A stretch of 64,000 bases of DNA, taken from Flavobacterium panici. Lineage in GTDB: Bacteria > Bacteroidota > Bacteroidia > Flavobacteriales > Flavobacteriaceae. The stretch covers positions 1 to 64,000 of the forward strand of contig NZ_CAIJDE010000058.1 of assembly GCF_903819335.1 (NCBI RefSeq), in the 5' to 3' direction. The notes below the pieces were generated by a model that saw nothing but the letters and a program-made list of their open reading frames with translations, was not told where the DNA came from and searched no databases. The position numbers were made by a program, and so were the translations under genes. Of this stretch, positions 60,637-64,000 are shown piece by piece (positions within the stretch are counted from its first letter, which is position 1; each line of letters opens with the position of its first letter).

Positions 60637-61672
60637 TATTTCCATTTTTTGGGTTTATTATTTGTTTTTTTATTTCTTCAACTTCGGCAACTATTTTAGG
60701 AAGATTTTTGAAATGAACATACGATTTATTAAAATCCGTATATCCAAGTGATGGCGTTCCTTGGAGAATTTCATCATCTTTAATATTTCTTGCCACTCCA
60801 GACTGCGCCTGAAGTCTCACATTATTTCCTATTGTTAAGTGGCCTGCGATACCAACCTGTCCGCCAATCATACAGTTTTCGCCGATTTTAGTAGAACCTG
60901 CAACACCGCTTTGGGCAGCAATTACAGTGTTTTTACCAATTTCAACATTATGGGCGATTTGAATTTGATTGTCTAATTTAACTCCTTGTCTAATAATTGT
61001 AGAACCCAGAGTTGCTCTGTCAATTGTAGTATTGGCACCAATATCTACATTATCTTCGATAATTACATTACCTATTTGTGGCACTTTACTATAAACTCCT
61101 TCTTCATTTGGCACAAAACCAAAACCGTCTGCACCTATAATAGTACCGGAATGTATGGTACAATTATTACCAATTATAGTTTCAGAATAAATTTTTGCAC
61201 CGGCAAAAATAAACACATTATCGCCAATAACAACATTATCGCCAATAAAACTGTTTGGGTAAATTTTTACATTATTTCCTAAAACTACATTTTGTCCAAT
61301 ATAACTAAAGCTTCCTAAATACAAGTTTTCACCATATTTAGTTCCCTCAGACATAAAAGACTGTGGTTCGATTCCGTTTTTATTCAATTTTACCTGATTA
61401 TAAAAATGCAATAGTTTAGAAAAAGAAGCATAAGCATCTTCAACCTTAATTAATGTAGTCGTGATTTCCTGTTCAGGTATAAAGCTGTCGTTAACAATGG
61501 TAACTGTAGCTTTTGTAGTATATATATAGTTGATATATTTCGGATTAGCCAAAAAAGTAAGAGATCCTTCCTCTCCTTCTTCTATCTTAGAAAGTCGAGA
61601 AACTTCGGCATTGGGATTCCCAACAACTTCTCCTTCTAAAATTCCTGCTATTTGTTCTGCTGTAAATTTCAT
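60629..61672 (-). CDS. lpxD: UDP-3-O-acylglucosamine N-acyltransferase
   Basis: A 347-residue third lipid A enzyme that adds the N-linked acyl chain. The N-terminal substrate-binding domain (about 1-100) is followed by a left-handed beta helix of hexapeptide repeats. The catalytic His is in NQIQIAHNVEIGKNTV (about 245), with IGGQVGIAGHLTIG after it. A C-terminal helix completes it. It overlaps lpxC-fabZ, so translation is coupled. A shorter paralogue is at 56665-57594. Confidence 0.97.
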   Translation of the reverse strand: MKFTAEQIAGILEGEVVGNPNAEVSRLSKIEEGEEGSLTFLANPKYINYIYTTKATVTIVNDSFIPEQEITTTLIKVEDAYASFSKLLHFYNQVKLNKNGIEPQSFMSEGTKYGENLYLGSFSYIGQNVVLGNNVKIYPNSFIGDNVVIGDNVFIFAGAKIYSETIIGNNCTIHSGTIIGADGFGFVPNEEGVYSKVPQIGNVIIEDNVDIGANTTIDRATLGSTIIRQGVKLDNQIQIAHNVEIGKNTVIAAQSGVAGSTKIGENCMIGGQVGIAGHLTIGNNVRLQAQSGVARNIKDDEILQGTPSLGYTDFNKSYVHFKNLPKIVAEVEEIKKQIINPKNGNNG

Positions 61673-61711
61673 CGCGACAAAAATATAAAAAATAGATTTT
61701 AAATGTTAATT

Positions 61712-62941
61712 TTAGATAAGTTGTTTTGGAAAACAGATATAATATTTTGTCACCAATTTAGATAACGATTTCAGATTCAACTGATCAGAAGCTTCAACAA
61801 CATCCTCAATTGTTTTATCTTTTTTCAAAATTCGTATTGGTTCGGCAGCTTTACTATAAGCCTGATTCTTAATTTTACCTCTAAAAATAAAATAACCGGC
61901 ATCAAGTGCCGAAATATTATGTGCTTCTGCAAATTCTTCTTTTAAAGATTGGGATTCTTCCATCGGAATTTTGTCTGCACTAAGTTTAATCTTTAATAAA
62001 TCTCTGTTAATGATCATTTTACTTAAGGTAGAAAGTATAAAATCAGAATTTCTCTGCCATGCTTTTAAAGCGCTGATGATATCAAAATCATCTAACTGGG
62101 AAAATAAATCCAGTTTTTCGGCATCAAAATCTTCAAGACTAATTTTGTTTTGTATAAAATACAAAAGCGGTTCACTACAAGGAAGTTTAACTCCTTTTAA
62201 AGTCAATTCTTTAGCTCGTTTCAACACTTTCATTAAAATTAACTCGGCAACCAGACTTGTTTTATGCAAATAAGCCTGCCAATACATTAATCTTCGCGAA
62301 AGCAGAAATTTCTCTACAGAATAAATACCTTTTTCCTCAATCACCAAAACGTCGTCAACAACATTCATCATCTGAATTAAACGTTCTGAATTCACATTTC
62401 CTTCTGCAACTCCAGTATAAAAACTATCTCGTTTAAGATAATCCATTCTGTCCATATCTAATTGACTAGAAATCAATTGCAACATGAATTTTCTATGATA
62501 TTCACCTTTAAAAACCTGAATTGCAAGGCTTAATCTTCCGTCAAATTCATCATTAAGCCTGTTCATAAACAATAATGAAATGGCTTCGTGATTTACATCT
62601 TCAACAATACTTTTTTCCATAGCATGCGAAAACGGTCCATGCCCAATATCATGCAGTAAAATAGCAATTAATAAAGCACATTCTTCCTCATTTGAAATCG
62701 CAACACCTTTAAAACGAAGACTTTCAACAGCCTTTTGCATTAAATGCATACAGCCCAATGCATGATGAAAACGAGTATGATTTGCTCCCGGATAAACTAA
62801 ATACGATAATCCCATTTGCGATATACGTCGCAAACGCTGAAAATAAGGGTGTTGAATTAGGTCGTAGATGAGTTCGTTCGGTATAGTTATAAACCCGTAT
62901 ATTGGGTCATTGAATATTTTTAATTTGTTAATTTGAGTCAC
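61712..62941 (-). CDS. HD-domain phosphohydrolase (dGTPase/SAMHD1-like)
   Basis: A 409-residue cytoplasmic HD-superfamily protein. Metal ligands are in HTRFHHALGCMHL, ILLHDIGHGPFSHAME and, further on, SSQLDMDRMDYLKRDSFYTG. The layout matches the family of HD proteins related to dNTP triphosphohydrolases. The substrate is unproven. The frame begins with GTG at 62939-62941. Going upstream in frame, a stop is reached before any ATG, so GTG appears to be the start. It precedes lpxD by 39 bp and is divergent from porX. A TAnnTTTG box is 23 nt upstream. Confidence 0.92.
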   Translation of the reverse strand: MTQINKLKIFNDPIYGFITIPNELIYDLIQHPYFQRLRRISQMGLSYLVYPGANHTRFHHALGCMHLMQKAVESLRFKGVAISNEEECALLIAILLHDIGHGPFSHAMEKSIVEDVNHEAISLLFMNRLNDEFDGRLSLAIQVFKGEYHRKFMLQLISSQLDMDRMDYLKRDSFYTGVAEGNVNSERLIQMMNVVDDVLVIEEKGIYSVEKFLLSRRLMYWQAYLHKTSLVAELILMKVLKRAKELTLKGVKLPCSEPLLYFIQNKISLEDFDAEKLDLFSQLDDFDIISALKAWQRNSDFILSTLSKMIINRDLLKIKLSADKIPMEESQSLKEEFAEAHNISALDAGYFIFRGKIKNQAYSKAAEPIRILKKDKTIEDVVEASDQLNLKSLSKLVTKYYICFPKQLI

Positions 62942-62963
62942 TCTTTGGTTATTTTTTGGTCAA

Positions 62964-62971
62964 CAAATATA
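62964..62971 (-). promoter_or_regulatory. -7 box of the HD-lpx operon
   Basis: TATATTTG on the minus strand, 23 nt before the GTG start, fits TAnnTTTG and implies a very short leader. Confidence 0.6.
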
Positions 62972-63162
62972 AGTAATTAAGTATAAATTCATTTCAGTTT
63001 TTAACTTAAAAAACAGATATTTACTATAAGTATTTTCTTAAACATTAAAAAGGCGCAAAAAATAATTCTAAATAAATTTCAATTCGTCATCCTTAATTTT
63101 ATACTATTTTTAATACTTTTTAAGTTCTATACTTTTAAATTGCATTAAAATTAAAACTGTTT

Positions 63163-64000
63163 ATGGATAAGATAAAAATACTTTGGGTCGATGATGAGAT
63201 CGATCTTTTAAAGCCACATATATTATTTCTCGAAAAAAAGAATTACGAAGTTACCACAAGTAATAACGGTCTTGATGCCATTGCTTTGTTTGAAGAAGAA
63301 AATTTCGACATTGTTTTCCTTGATGAAAATATGCCGGGAATGAGCGGACTTGAAACCCTTTCTGAAATGAAAGAGAAAAAATCAGCTATCCCAATGATTA
63401 TGATTACCAAAAGTGAGGAAGAATATATAATGGAAGAAGCGATTGGTTCTAAAATCGCCGATTATTTGATAAAACCAGTAAATCCGAACCAGATTTTATT
63501 GAGTTTGAAGAAAAATCTGGATGATTCCAGATTAATTTCAGAAAAAACAACGCTCGATTATCAGAAAGAATTCCGCAAAATTTCAATGGAATTAGCAATG
63601 GTAAATTCGTATGAAGACTGGGTTGAATTGTATAAAAAATTGCTTTTCTGGGAATTAAAATTAGAAAACATTAACGATCAGGCAATGGTCGAAATTCTTG
63701 AATCTCAAAAAGTTGAAGCTAATTCTCAATTTGGGAAATATATCGAAAGAAATTATGAAGACTGGTTTGCACCAAAAGCAGACAAACCAATTCAGTCTCA
63801 CAATTTATTTAAAGAATTAGTAGTTCCTGAAATCAAAAAGAAAGACAAACCAATCTTGTTTGTTGTAATTGATAACCTTCGCTACGATCAATGGAAATCA
63901 TTTGAAACTGTAATTTCTAATTACTATAAATTAGAAAAAGAAGTTCCGTATTTTTCTATTCTTCCAACTGCTACACAATATGCCAGAAATGCTATTTTCT
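63163..64000 (+). CDS. porX: PorX-type response regulator with PglZ domain (5' part)
   Basis: The start at 63163 gives MDKIKILWVDDEIDLLKPH. The receiver domain (about 1-120) has the DDE acidic cluster at 10-12, the phospho-acceptor Asp54 in FLDENMPGMSG, and the Thr/Lys residues ITKS and LIKPVNP. A linker region leads to a PglZ alkaline-phosphatase-like domain beginning near ILFVVIDNLRYDQWKSF (about 228 on). This architecture is the PorX regulator of type IX secretion. The gene runs off the window after about 279 codons. It is divergent from the HD-lpx operon. Only a near-consensus box (TACTTTTA) lies upstream. Confidence 0.93.
   Translation, partial: MDKIKILWVDDEIDLLKPHILFLEKKNYEVTTSNNGLDAIALFEEENFDIVFLDENMPGMSGLETLSEMKEKKSAIPMIMITKSEEEYIMEEAIGSKIADYLIKPVNPNQILLSLKKNLDDSRLISEKTTLDYQKEFRKISMELAMVNSYEDWVELYKKLLFWELKLENINDQAMVEILESQKVEANSQFGKYIERNYEDWFAPKADKPIQSHNLFKELVVPEIKKKDKPILFVVIDNLRYDQWKSFETVISNYYKLEKEVPYFSILPTATQYARNAIF

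Overview
The window is chromosomal DNA from a Flavobacterium-like member of the Bacteroidota. The evidence is the low GC content, Bacteroidota-type promoters (TAnnTTTG -7 box, weak -33, no strong Shine-Dalgarno), a SusC/SusD pair with its own ECF sigma and FecR anti-sigma, a fused lpxC-fabZ gene, a type IX secretion (T9SS) sorting domain and the T9SS regulator PorX at the right edge. No rRNA, tRNA, CRISPR array, phage or insertion sequence was seen. The DNA is core metabolic chromosome with many short intergenic repeats.

Left part (1-14.3 kb): a CBS/cNMP/nucleotidyltransferase sensor gene and a 3'-5' exonuclease-like gene converge on acetyl-CoA synthetase (acs). A branched-chain amino acid block follows on the minus strand: leuA-leuB, then ilvD-ilvB-ilvN-ilvC. 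In front of ilvD lies a complete transcription attenuator: promoter, a 24-residue leader peptide rich in Ile and Val, an antiterminator arm inside the leader, and a hairpin with a U-run.

Middle (14.3-31.8 kb): an orphan helical protein, two tandem M1 metallopeptidase paralogues, a CBM9-like secreted protein, and the complete histidine operon in the order hisG-D-C-B-(NTF2-like)-H-A-F-(STM3941-like)-IE. It has its own attenuator: a 19-residue leader with HHHHFH, an antiterminator arm and a 12-bp terminator. An OmpR-type two-component pair follows, divergent from an LtaS-like membrane sulfatase gene.

Right part (32-64 kb): an S1/P1-type nuclease, a YeiH exporter with its LysR regulator, a VWA membrane protein and fabG. 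Next is a SusC/SusD/zinc-metallohydrolase/DUF4302 uptake cluster preceded by its ECF sigma and FecR genes. A frame-broken leucine-rich T9SS cargo gene follows, then an envelope block (HD hydrolase, lpxD, lpxC-fabZ, lpxA, efp, a second lpxD-like gene, NTF2-like, sucD), and finally the 5' part of porX running off the window.

The most interesting signals are the two leader-peptide attenuators, each with a visible antiterminator arm. Others are a two-hairpin intergenic repeat with compensatory stem changes, an exonuclease-like protein lacking key catalytic residues, the frameshifted LRR gene, and a palindromic repeat that supplies the last codons of hisD. All function calls come from reading protein motifs by eye; no database search was run.
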